Part shown: piece after piece, positions 1 through 7,184 of the stretch
How the letters are laid out: every line of letters starts with the position of its first letter
Numbering within the stretch: the stretch's first letter is position 1
From: Firmicutes bacterium UBA2595
GTDB lineage: Bacteria; Bacillota; Thermincolia; Thermincolales; UBA2595
NCBI GenBank assembly: GCA_002339745.1
Contig: DDKP01000135.1
Span: forward strand, 1-16,871
Length of the DNA: 16,871 bases
Direction of reading: 5' to 3'
The notes under the pieces: generated by a model
What the model was told of the DNA's origin: nothing
What the model saw: only the letters and a program-made list of their open reading frames with translations
Databases searched by the model: none
Position numbers and translations under genes: made by a program

Positions 1-1415
1 CTGACAATAATGTGTTTACGGGTTTTCGTCTCCATGTCGCGCAGGTTTGCTCCCCCGCTGCCCACCAGCAGTGAGGCAACCGACGGGTGGACTTCCACCA
101 GAATCGCTTCGGCGCTGGTATGCTGGGCCAGTTTGAGGATTTCGTTCTTGGCCCGGATGCTGGTAGTCTCCTCGGAAAGAACTTTCCCTTTGCCCTCACA
201 ATACGGGCAGGGCCTGAGCAGCACATTTTCCAGGCCCTGGCGCACTTTTTTCCTGGTCACCTCCACCAGACCCAACTGGGTCAGACCCAGTACATTGGTC
301 TTGACCTTGTCTTTTTTTATTTCCTCTTCCAGCTGCTGCAGGACCAGGTTTTGATGCGCCGGATTGGGCATATCAATGAAATCAATAATTATTATTCCGC
401 CAATATTTCTCAGCCTTAGTTGCCTGGCAATTTCCACGGCGGCTTCCAGGTTGGTTTTCAGTACCGTGTCCGCCAGGTTGAGACTGCCCACATATTTACC
501 GGTATTTACATCTATAGCCGTCAGGGCCTCGGTTTGGTCAATGACGATGTAACCGCCGCACTTCAGCCACACCCTTGGTTTTAAAATCTTTTCTATTTCT
601 TCTTCTACCCCATATTTCTCAAAAAGGTTATCCTGTTCGTAGAGACTGACCCTGCTCTTGAGATCCGGCGAGGTAAGCTCCATGAGCTCCAGAACCTTCT
701 CATATTCATACCGGGAGTCTATGATGAGGTTATCAATATCCTCGGTAAAAAGATCTCTCAGAATTCTCTGGACCAGTTCAAGGTCTTTATGAATCAGGTT
801 GGGCACCGGGCCGTGAAAGGCCCTGTTTTGAATCTTTTTCCATAGTTTGGTAAGTAGTGAAACGTCCTGATGGAATTCCTCCTCTGTTACTCCTTCGGCC
901 ACGGTTCTTACAATCAGGCCCATATTGGGCTGTTTTACTTTTTCGGCAACCTCTCGTAACCTCTCCCGCTCTGTTTCGTTCTCGATCCTTCTGGATATTC
1001 CGATATAGTCAACTGTAGGCATCAGCACAAGGTAACGGCCAGGTAGCGTGATATGGGTTGTCACACGGGCTCCCTTGCTGCCGATAGGTTCCTTAACAAT
1101 CTGGACCAGCACTTCCTGGCCTTCCTTGAGGACATCTGTTATATTCAGTTTGAGATCCGTCCCCATGTCCTCGTCCCCCGACGTTCTAGGCGACAGGGCA
1201 TCCTCCACAAATAAGAAGGCATTCTTTTCCAATCCTATATCCACAAAGGCTGCCTGCATTCCGGGCAGAACGTTTTCTACTTTTCCCTTGTATATGTTGC
1301 CGACCAGTCTCTGGCTGAGAGACCGTTCAATGTATATTTCCACGACCACCTTGTCTTCCAGTACCGCCACCCGGGTTTCTTCTTCCCTGACATTGACCAG
1401 GATTTCCTTTAACAT
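1..1415 (-). CDS. rng: Ribonuclease E/G family endoribonuclease (RNase G), 3' end cut by window edge
   Basis: This is a single-strand-specific endoribonuclease for rRNA maturation and mRNA decay. About 471 residues are visible and the C-terminus lies beyond base 1. An S1-type RNA-binding region falls roughly at residues 35-120. The catalytic core shows the metal-binding aspartates D302 (in IDVNTGK) and D345 (in IDFIDM), and a zinc-link CPYC at 403-406. These numbers lie within one residue of E. coli RNase E D303, D346 and C404/C407, so the N-terminal catalytic half is collinear. The start ATG at 1415-1413 follows a near-perfect AGGAGGTGA site that overlaps the stop codon of the gene before it, which implies translational coupling. 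In related Firmicutes this gene precedes rplU, which cannot be checked here. No frameshift is seen. Confidence 0.95.
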   Translation of the reverse strand, partial: MLKEILVNVREEETRVAVLEDKVVVEIYIERSLSQRLVGNIYKGKVENVLPGMQAAFVDIGLEKNAFLFVEDALSPRTSGDEDMGTDLKLNITDVLKEGQEVLVQIVKEPIGSKGARVTTHITLPGRYLVLMPTVDYIGISRRIENETERERLREVAEKVKQPNMGLIVRTVAEGVTEEEFHQDVSLLTKLWKKIQNRAFHGPVPNLIHKDLELVQRILRDLFTEDIDNLIIDSRYEYEKVLELMELTSPDLKSRVSLYEQDNLFEKYGVEEEIEKILKPRVWLKCGGYIVIDQTEALTAIDVNTGKYVGSLNLADTVLKTNLEAAVEIARQLRLRNIGGIIIIDFIDMPNPAHQNLVLQQLEEEIKKDKVKTNVLGLTQLGLVEVTRKKVRQGLENVLLRPCPYCEGKGKVLSEETTSIRAKNEILKLAQHTSAEAILVEVHPSVASLLVGSGGANLRDMETKTRKHIIV

Positions 1416-1427
1416 GCAGGTCACCTC

Positions 1428-2138
1428 CTATCTGGCAGCTCTACTTATATCCATTGGGCTGATTAACCTGCCCGCTTTTTCAATACACAGGGCAGTACGC
1501 CTGATATCAAGAGAATCACTGTCTATTGGCAGCCCCGAATGTTCAGTAAAAGAGGAAACCACTTCTTCGGGACGGACGTTTCCATCATTCCCGGTAACAG
1601 TCATCAATGAAAATTCCACCTGTTCTCCTGTTAACCTTCCCTCAAAACAGATAATTCCCGGGCGGATGTTCTTGAGGCGGGGTCCTTTCTTGGTCCGCTT
1701 GGTAATTATTATTTCAGGCGAACTCATAAAAGCGGCAATTTTCTTACCCAGCTCAGTTTCGTCCATCAACCCGTCTACCGGGGCAGTTACCCTGTAAGCG
1801 GCCCGGTTGACCTCGGCCATCAGGGCACGGGCATCACCAGGGACAGCTCCCACAGACTTAATTTCGATTCCCGGAGGCATGGCCTGCGACAGCCGACCGG
1901 TGACATCTCTGAGGTCGGCGTCTCGCTTGAGCTCGATATCGGCATATTCCTTTTCGCTTGTAACTCCGACAGCCAGGGCAGAAGCAAAACTTATCCTCGG
2001 GTGGGGATTAAATCCCTCAGAAAAAGCAATGGGAATCCCGGCCCGGCGGACAGCCCGCTCAAAAGCCTTCAGCAAGTCAAGGTGCGACAGGAACCTCACT
2101 GCTTCTCCCTTGGAAAATTCCACTCTAATGCGGCACAT
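1428..2138 (-). CDS. TIGR03936/DUF2344 radical SAM-associated protein
   Basis: This 236-residue protein belongs to the DUF2344 (TIGR03936) family, which is nearly always encoded beside or fused to a TIGR03960 radical SAM protein. Its biochemical role is not established. Family hallmarks visible are the N-terminal stretch with FSKGEAVRFLSHLDLL, then EGFNPHPR near residues 41-48, and a basic RTKKGPR segment in the second half. The start ATG at 2138-2136 lies inside the 3' end of the radical SAM gene (14-base overlap), with GGGGAGAGGGG just upstream as ribosome binding site. Its TAG stop is embedded in the ribosome binding site of rng, so the three genes look co-translated. It has no cysteine cluster of its own and no membrane segment or signal peptide. 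A role in RNA or ribosome metabolism is inferred only from the neighbours. Confidence 0.9.
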   Translation of the reverse strand: MCRIRVEFSKGEAVRFLSHLDLLKAFERAVRRAGIPIAFSEGFNPHPRISFASALAVGVTSEKEYADIELKRDADLRDVTGRLSQAMPPGIEIKSVGAVPGDARALMAEVNRAAYRVTAPVDGLMDETELGKKIAAFMSSPEIIITKRTKKGPRLKNIRPGIICFEGRLTGEQVEFSLMTVTGNDGNVRPEEVVSSFTEHSGLPIDSDSLDIRRTALCIEKAGRLISPMDISRAAR

Positions 2139-3996
2139 TGACCCCTCTCCCCTTCAAATCCAACTTGGCCGGAAGGTTTTGGCACACGCCGCAGACGGTG
2201 CACCGGTCAAACCTGCAGTCCATGGTGGTCTGCTCTCTAAATGCTCTCCCGTATTCCGAGACCAGGAATTCCCTGCTTACCCCTGCATCGATATGGTCCC
2301 ACGGGAGGACCTCATCAAGGCTAAATGGCCTGTTGGCGTAAAACGATGTGTCCAAGCCGACTTCTCTGAATGCCTCCATCCATTTGTCGAATTTGAAATG
2401 ATCCGTCCAGCTGTCAAACTTGCAGCCCAGCCGCCAGGCCTCTTCAAGAACGTCAGCCACCTTGCGGCCGCCGCGCGCAAAAACAGCCTCAATAAAACTC
2501 ACGCGGGCATCATGCCAGTTAAACACTATCCGGCGGTGTTTCAACCTTCGGGACAGGTGTTGCTGCTTTTCCTGCAGGAGCTCAATACTGTCCTGTCCAA
2601 CCCACTGAAACGGCGTGTGGGCTTTGGGTACAAAAGATGAAGCGCTGACAGTAACCTTAAGCCGTCCCGCCCGCTGGCCCAGTATATCGCGGCCCAGGTC
2701 TACAACCTTGTATGCCAGGTGAGCAATCCCGTCAAGGTCCTCAAATGTCTCGGTGGGGAGCCCTATCATGAAATAGAGCTTTACAGCCGTCCAACCGGCC
2801 CGAAAAGCCCCTTCCACGGCTTCCATCAGGTCATCTTCGGTAACACCTTTGTTGATAACATCCCTTAGCCTCTGGGTACCCGCCTCCGGAGCAAATGTAA
2901 GGGTAGTTTTTCTAACCCGCTGGACGTGTTTGGCCAGTTCCACAGAGAACGAATCTGCCCTCAGGGACGGTAAAGAGATACCTACCCCGCTGGGTCCATA
3001 CCTATCCACCAGTGATTTCAGCACTCCTTCCACACAGGTGTAATCACTGGTGCTAAGGGAAGTCAGGGATATTTCATCATAACCCGTATTTTTCACTAAT
3101 TGTTCAGCCTGTTGGAGAATCGTTTCGGGATTCTTCTCCCTGACCGGGCGGTAAATCATTCCGGCCTGGCAGAAGCGGCACCCCCTGCTGCACCCCCTCA
3201 GGACTTCCAGCATGAGGCGGTCGTGAACAATTTCGGTAAAAGGGACAATAGGTCTGGTCGGAAAATCAACCCTGTCAAAATCTCTTACCACCCGCTTGAC
3301 CACTCTGGCAGGAGTAAAAGACACATTAGGGACCACCTGTTTGATGGTCCCGTCAGTATGATAACTTACATCATAGAATTCGGGGACGTAAACTCCGGGT
3401 ATCCTGGCAAGTTCCCTCAATAGGCTGTTTTTGTTTTTTGGCGAAGCTTGCTTCCACTCCCTTACGGTATCAATGATATCATGGACGGCGTCTTCCCCTT
3501 CACCTATTAAAAAAGCATCGATAAAGGCCGACACCGGTTCGGGGTTATAAGCTGCCGGCCCTCCGGCCAGCACCAGCGGCCACGTGTCATCTCTTGCCGA
3601 CGACCGCAATGGGATTCCGGCCAGGTCGAGCATATTCAACATGTTGGTGTAGCTCATTTCATACTGAAGCGTAAAGGCTAGAACATCAAATTTCGCCAGC
3701 GGTGTGTAAGATTCCAGTGAAAATAACGGTAGTTTATTTTGCCGGAGTTTTTCCTCAAAATCCACCCAGGGAGCGAATACCCTTTCCATCAGGGTATCCT
3801 CCCTTCGGTTTACAGTATGGTACAAAATTCTTAAACCTAAATGAGACATGCCCACCTCGTAAACATCCGGAAAAGCAAAGGCTATCCGGACAGATACCGT
3901 GTTCCAGTCCTTGTGAACCGAATTCAGCTCATTCCCCTGGTATCTGACCGGTTTCTGAACCTTTGGTAAAATCTTTTTTTCAACAAATTGTTTCAA
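2125..3996 (-). CDS. TIGR03960 family B12-domain-like radical SAM protein
   Basis: This 623-residue protein is a radical SAM enzyme of unknown substrate. Residues about 35-200 resemble the cobalamin-binding-type N-terminal domain of MiaB/B12 radical SAM proteins, including GGPAAYNPEP and LIGEGEDAV. The radical SAM core follows, with the [4Fe-4S] motif C269-x3-C273-x2-C276 in LRGCSRGCRFCQAG. The C-terminus carries a second cysteine group, C594-x4-C599-x2-C602-x2-C605, that could hold another cluster. The start is a TTG at 3996-3994 preceded by GGGAGG eleven bases upstream; the next methionine (residue 50) would remove part of the first domain. Length is close to the family norm. It overlaps the DUF2344 gene by 14 bases and is driven by a good sigma-A-type promoter at 4042-4069. 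The family call is firm and the function is not. Confidence 0.92.
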   Translation of the reverse strand: MKQFVEKKILPKVQKPVRYQGNELNSVHKDWNTVSVRIAFAFPDVYEVGMSHLGLRILYHTVNRREDTLMERVFAPWVDFEEKLRQNKLPLFSLESYTPLAKFDVLAFTLQYEMSYTNMLNMLDLAGIPLRSSARDDTWPLVLAGGPAAYNPEPVSAFIDAFLIGEGEDAVHDIIDTVREWKQASPKNKNSLLRELARIPGVYVPEFYDVSYHTDGTIKQVVPNVSFTPARVVKRVVRDFDRVDFPTRPIVPFTEIVHDRLMLEVLRGCSRGCRFCQAGMIYRPVREKNPETILQQAEQLVKNTGYDEISLTSLSTSDYTCVEGVLKSLVDRYGPSGVGISLPSLRADSFSVELAKHVQRVRKTTLTFAPEAGTQRLRDVINKGVTEDDLMEAVEGAFRAGWTAVKLYFMIGLPTETFEDLDGIAHLAYKVVDLGRDILGQRAGRLKVTVSASSFVPKAHTPFQWVGQDSIELLQEKQQHLSRRLKHRRIVFNWHDARVSFIEAVFARGGRKVADVLEEAWRLGCKFDSWTDHFKFDKWMEAFREVGLDTSFYANRPFSLDEVLPWDHIDAGVSREFLVSEYGRAFREQTTMDCRFDRCTVCGVCQNLPAKLDLKGRGVNVPH

Positions 3997-4041
3997 CTTA
4001 CTGGTTTCCTCCCGGGTATGTATATTACTTGCATTATAGAT

Positions 4042-4069
4042 ATTATACCCAAAGGCTGGTATTATTCAA
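4042..4069 (-). promoter_or_regulatory. Sigma-A-type promoter for radical SAM-DUF2344-rng
   Basis: On the minus strand a perfect TATAAT (4047-4042) lies 16 bases downstream of TTGAAT (4069-4064). Transcription would start near 4035, giving a leader of about 40 bases. A second TATAAT occurs nine bases further on but has no matching -35. No terminator is visible between spoIVFB and this gene, so some readthrough is possible. Confidence 0.6.
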
Positions 4070-4093
4070 TTCTACATAGCCATAGAAACTCCT

Positions 4094-4978
4094 TTATTTT
4101 TTCCTCTGGACCAGCATACCCACCGGTGTCTCCGGGCCCCGCCCCATCATTTCATTAATTACCTCTCCTTCTGTCAGTGTTCCCTTTATACTATGGTCCC
4201 TTCCTACAACTATGACTAGATGGTACTTCTTGGGAACAAAATATTTGACCACGTCTTTTAAACGCGATGATTCCAGCGCTACCACTTGGCGGGCAAGAAG
4301 AACCCCCTCTCGCAAGAGTTCTTCTTTTTTCCGGGTTAGAAATTTCATGAAAAGGTACATGGCGGAACCCTTCTCCTTTATGGCCGAATAAACAAGAAAT
4401 ATTCCCACAACCAGGAAATTAATGTTTTCGCATTTTCCAACTGCTATGAACCAGACCCCCACTCCCACCATACCAAAACTTACCCACTTGGAAATCGCCG
4501 CCGCGCCCCTGGATGCCCTGTTCAGACCCAGGTAGAGCGCAGCCACGGCCCGGAATATGCGGCCCCCATCCAGGGGAATGGCAGGGAGCAGGTTAAAGGC
4601 GCCCAGCATCAGGTTGCACTGAATAAAAAATGGGAGCCATTGCTGGTTTCCCACACCGAACTTATCCAGGCTATACCCCACTAGAGCCAGGAACCCGTTG
4701 GTAACCGGACCTGCCAGCGCCACACAGGTCTCGACCAACGGATCCAGTTCCATATTCCCCTCGGTCCTAGCAACCCCGCCGAAAGGCAAGAGTTCAACTT
4801 CCCGGACCTTGACACCGTAGCCCATCGCTACTACCACATGGCCTATTTCATGCAGAAAAACTGCGCAGAATATGACCAGCGCCTGGTTCAGTACGCCATA
4901 ACAGAAGTAAACTGCCATCATCAACAGAAAAAATATGTTTAACTTCAACTCCATACCGAAAATCCTGAGAAGTCTCAT
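4094..4978 (-). CDS. spoIVFB: SpoIVFB-like intramembrane M50 (site-2) metalloprotease
   Basis: This 294-residue polytopic membrane protease matches Bacillus SpoIVFB, which cleaves pro-sigma-K in the outer forespore membrane. The zinc motif HEIGH sits at H43, E44 and H47, and the second motif NLLPAIPLDGG places N129, P135 and D137. These numbers coincide with those I recall for the catalytic residues of B. subtilis SpoIVFB. The last ~70 residues resemble the single CBS-like domain of this subfamily. The ATG at 4978-4976 overlaps the stop of the gene before it as ATGA, the arrangement expected for spoIVFA-spoIVFB. A general M50 protease with another substrate is possible, but the partner gene, length and residue spacing favour the sporulation role. 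Expression would be mother-cell specific if the promoter upstream of spoIVFA is of sigma-E type. Confidence 0.88.
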   Translation of the reverse strand: MRLLRIFGMELKLNIFFLLMMAVYFCYGVLNQALVIFCAVFLHEIGHVVVAMGYGVKVREVELLPFGGVARTEGNMELDPLVETCVALAGPVTNGFLALVGYSLDKFGVGNQQWLPFFIQCNLMLGAFNLLPAIPLDGGRIFRAVAALYLGLNRASRGAAAISKWVSFGMVGVGVWFIAVGKCENINFLVVGIFLVYSAIKEKGSAMYLFMKFLTRKKEELLREGVLLARQVVALESSRLKDVVKYFVPKKYHLVIVVGRDHSIKGTLTEGEVINEMMGRGPETPVGMLVQRKK

Positions 4979-5781
4979 CTTACTTTATACTGGCCAGCAC
5001 TGCTTCCGTTCACAAAATTAATCCCCAGTTTATCAATCGGGTCTACCGGCCTTCCATTAACAATAACTTCAAAATGCAGGTGCGGACGTCTATCCGATTT
5101 CATCCCGGATTTACCGATAACATCTGCCGCTTTCACAGTCCGGCCCTGATCAACCAGCACTTCTGAAAGGTTCGCGTAACGGGTCAACTCGCCGGTCTGG
5201 TCTTCTATTAGGATATATTTACCCAGGCTGTCGCTCTCCCCTACCTCTAATACGTTTCCATCCGCGGAAGCCTTGACTTCCGTTCCTACCGGGACAGCAA
5301 TGTCTATCCCTTCATGAAAACTTTGCACGTTTTCACCAGGTTCAATTACCCAACCGTATGTCCGGATTATATTGCCGGAAACAGGCAGCAACATGATTGT
5401 CCCCGGCGGTATTTCTGTAATGGCCGTTTTAGATGGTTGGGAGGTCTCATCAATCGGGGGCCATTCCAGGTTCCCAATATTGGAAGCCAACTGGACTATC
5501 TTGTAGAATATGGGCAGGAAATCAGTTTCAGAGGTCAGCAGGTGTTTTACACCGTCCTGCAAATAACCAGCGAAAGGAACATTAATCCTGAAAAGACCAA
5601 AAATCACCAGCAGAATGGCACAGGAAACTACCAACTGAAATATCCACTTGCGTTCTTTTGTCTTTTTTTTGTACAGGTTTTTGTAAAGACCGGGAGTTCT
5701 CGCCGGACGGTAGTGTTCATACGTGTAATCCATGTCATGTTGTTCGTTCTTACCGCCCCGGCCAATATTTACCTTCATCAT
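4975..5781 (-). CDS. spoIVFA: Membrane-anchored M23 (LytM) domain protein, SpoIVFA-like
   Basis: This 268-residue protein has a basic N-terminus, one membrane segment at about residues 46-64, a spacer, and a C-terminal LytM/M23 domain at about 130-255. In B. subtilis, SpoIVFA holds SpoIVFB inactive until SpoIVB/CtpB cleave it. The domain keeps the zinc-ligand set H156 and D160 (FHEGIDI) and H236, plus H234 (HLHFE), but the usual YxH histidine is asparagine (RYAN, N204). It is therefore probably non-lytic and acts as a binding or regulatory module. The frame is open back to 5916, but the double GGAGGCGGAGGT site sits directly before the tandem ATGs at 5781 and 5778, and the extra residues would lie over the promoter region. 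It overlaps spoIVFB by ATGA. An active peptidoglycan peptidase is the alternative. Confidence 0.8.
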   Translation of the reverse strand: MMKVNIGRGGKNEQHDMDYTYEHYRPARTPGLYKNLYKKKTKERKWIFQLVVSCAILLVIFGLFRINVPFAGYLQDGVKHLLTSETDFLPIFYKIVQLASNIGNLEWPPIDETSQPSKTAITEIPPGTIMLLPVSGNIIRTYGWVIEPGENVQSFHEGIDIAVPVGTEVKASADGNVLEVGESDSLGKYILIEDQTGELTRYANLSEVLVDQGRTVKAADVIGKSGMKSDRRPHLHFEVIVNGRPVDPIDKLGINFVNGSSAGQYKVR

Positions 5782-5793
5782 ACCTCCGCCTCC
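5782..5793 (-). promoter_or_regulatory. Tandem ribosome binding site that fixes the spoIVFA start
   Basis: The minus strand reads GGAGGCGGAGGT immediately before ATGATG. The distal GGAGG is seven bases from the first ATG (5781), and the proximal GGAGG is four bases from the second (5778). Either ATG could be used. The site rules out the longer frame beginning at 5916. Confidence 0.8.
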
Positions 5794-5814
5794 GATAAAC
5801 TTATGTTTTTCTAT

Positions 5815-5845
5815 TATGTATATTGGAGGACAAATCAAAGTATGA
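5815..5845 (-). promoter_or_regulatory. Candidate sigma-E-like promoter for spoIVFA-spoIVFB
   Basis: On the minus strand TCATACT (5845-5839) resembles the sigma-E -35 (KMATATT), and TATACATA (5822-5815) resembles the -10 (CATACAAT) at five or so positions. The 16-base spacing is one or two longer than ideal. A promoter is expected here because the rodA terminator lies just upstream. The assignment to sigma-E is tentative. Confidence 0.35.
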
Positions 5846-5874
5846 CAAGCAGGTTTAGTTACTGGCCAGTGAAT

Positions 5875-5923
5875 AAAAAATAAAAAAACCCCAAGTTTAG
5901 CAATTAGCTCAACCAAGGGTTTT
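5875..5923 (-). terminator. Intrinsic terminator of rodA
   Basis: On the minus strand AAAACCC (5923-5917) pairs with GGGTTTT (5891-5885). The arms between contain a further imperfect stem (TTG-x-AGC with GCT-x-AA-C). A thymine tract follows, interrupted once (5888-5875). It lies 22 bases after the rodA stop and separates rodA from the spoIVF pair. Confidence 0.8.
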
Positions 5924-5944
5924 GTAAGTCATTGTTACAAAATG

Positions 5945-7081
5945 TTAAAATGTCAATACTTGTCTTCGCATATATACATTCAGCAGTATCCCCACGCCAA
6001 TCATGTTGGACAGCATGGAACTGCCGCCGTAACTGAACAAAGGTAGGGGTATACCTGTTATCGGCATTATCCCTGCAGTCATGCCTATATTGACCAGCAG
6101 GTGGAAAACAATCATTGATACGATTCCTGTTGCCAGTAGGGTTCCCAGCATGTCCTTGGAGGCCATAGCAATCTTTATTCCCCTTATGACAAAGATATAA
6201 AAGAGGACCAGCAGCACCATGGCGCCTACAAAACCGAATTCTTCCCCAACTACTGAGAAGATAAAGTCATTCTTTTGTTCGGGCAGGAAATTCAACTGGG
6301 TCTGGGTTCCCCGGTAAAGTCCCTTTCCCAGCGGGCCACCCGACCCTAAAGAGACCAGGGACTGAATGACGTGATAACCAGCTCCCCGCGGGTCTTTGTA
6401 CGGGTCGAGAAAAACCGTGAGGCGGTTCAGCTGATATGGTTTGAGGGGTTTTTCAAGGCCGAAACCCAACTGTGCGGTGAGAATGCCGCCTACCAATAAT
6501 GCCCCCGCCAGGATCAGGATGATAAGGTTTCTTGGCCTTGCTCCAGCCACAAAAAGCATACCAAAATATATGGCTATAAAAACCAGAGCTGTTCCCAGGT
6601 CAGGCTGGAGGATAATTAGCCCCATTGGGATTCCGAAAAAGATAAAGGTCGGCACTAAATCCCTAAAGTGTTTTAATTTCCCCTCTCTCTTGGCAAGATA
6701 AACGGCAAATGTAATTACCATGGCAATTTTGGCAAATTCCGACGGCTGCAGATAAAACGGGCCTATAGGAATCCACGACTGCGCCCCCTTCTGTTCCTCA
6801 CCTACAAACTGCACTGCCACCAGAAGCGCAATATTTAAGACATAGATGACCTTTGAGTACTTCAGAAAACTTGTATAGTCCAGTCGTAGAATCACGGCTA
6901 TAGAAGCCAGCCCTATCAGAAACCACAGGGACTGTTTTTTGACAAACACGAGATGGTCGCCGCCTCTCGCCATAGTTACATTGGTAGCGCTGCTGAGTAT
7001 AATAAGGCCATATATGATAATCAACACAGTCGTAATAAAAAGGGTAAAATCGAAGTTTTTGATAAGCTTACGGTCTAACAA
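5945..7081 (-). CDS. rodA: RodA, SEDS-family peptidoglycan glycosyltransferase
   Basis: This 378-residue polytopic membrane protein of the FtsW/RodA/SpoVE (SEDS) family polymerises lipid II into glycan strands during elongation, working with a class B PBP such as the PBP2 encoded upstream. Family signatures include the first membrane segment ending in LSSATN, the PFYLQPSEFAKIAM region, IILQPDLGTALVF, and the C-terminal PLPLFSYGGSSML. About ten membrane segments fit the sequence. RodA is preferred over FtsW because of the elongation genes nearby and the absence of divisome genes. The start is TTG at 7081-7079 with GAGG eight bases upstream; the next methionine is residue 36, inside the first helix region. 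The gene stands alone between the minE terminator and its own terminator, with its own promoter. Confidence 0.94.
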   Translation of the reverse strand: MLDRKLIKNFDFTLFITTVLIIIYGLIILSSATNVTMARGGDHLVFVKKQSLWFLIGLASIAVILRLDYTSFLKYSKVIYVLNIALLVAVQFVGEEQKGAQSWIPIGPFYLQPSEFAKIAMVITFAVYLAKREGKLKHFRDLVPTFIFFGIPMGLIILQPDLGTALVFIAIYFGMLFVAGARPRNLIILILAGALLVGGILTAQLGFGLEKPLKPYQLNRLTVFLDPYKDPRGAGYHVIQSLVSLGSGGPLGKGLYRGTQTQLNFLPEQKNDFIFSVVGEEFGFVGAMVLLVLFYIFVIRGIKIAMASKDMLGTLLATGIVSMIVFHLLVNIGMTAGIMPITGIPLPLFSYGGSSMLSNMIGVGILLNVYMRRQVLTF

Positions 7082-7112
7082 CTCTAAGCCCTCTTTCGTC
7101 AGATATATCTCA

Positions 7113-7142
7113 ATTATATCTCAAACAATATCACTAAGTCCA
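7113..7142 (-). promoter_or_regulatory. Sigma-A-type promoter of rodA
   Basis: On the minus strand a perfect TATAAT (7118-7113) follows TGGACT (7142-7137) after 18 bases. The start site would be near 7106, giving a ~25-base leader. The -10 is overlapped by two copies of TTGAGATATA (7124-7115 and 7113-7104) spaced 11 bases apart. The region lies between the minE terminator and the rodA start, where a promoter is required. Confidence 0.6.
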
Positions 7143-7157
7143 CACATTGCAGAAAGC

Positions 7158-7184
7158 AAAAAATTGGGTATTACCCAATTTTTT
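7158..7184 (-). terminator. Intrinsic terminator overlapping the 3' end of minE
   Basis: A perfect 12-base stem (AAAAAATTGGGT paired with ACCCAATTTTTT) has a three-base loop. The left arm encodes the last lysine-isoleucine-glycine residues, and the TAA stop begins at the stem top. The right arm supplies a six-thymine tract. Because the arms are A/T at their ends, the hairpin could also act on plus-strand transcripts. Confidence 0.85.

Noticed and set aside
1807..2640. Open frame of 277 codons on the plus strand, and a neighbouring one at 1048-1797
   Set aside because: Both are antisense shadows of the radical SAM, DUF2344 and rng genes, with low-complexity Ser/Arg/Pro-rich translations.
5782..5916. 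A longer spoIVFA starting at 5916
   Set aside because: The extra 45 residues would cover the expected promoter region and the tandem GGAGG site directly before the ATG pair at 5781/5778.
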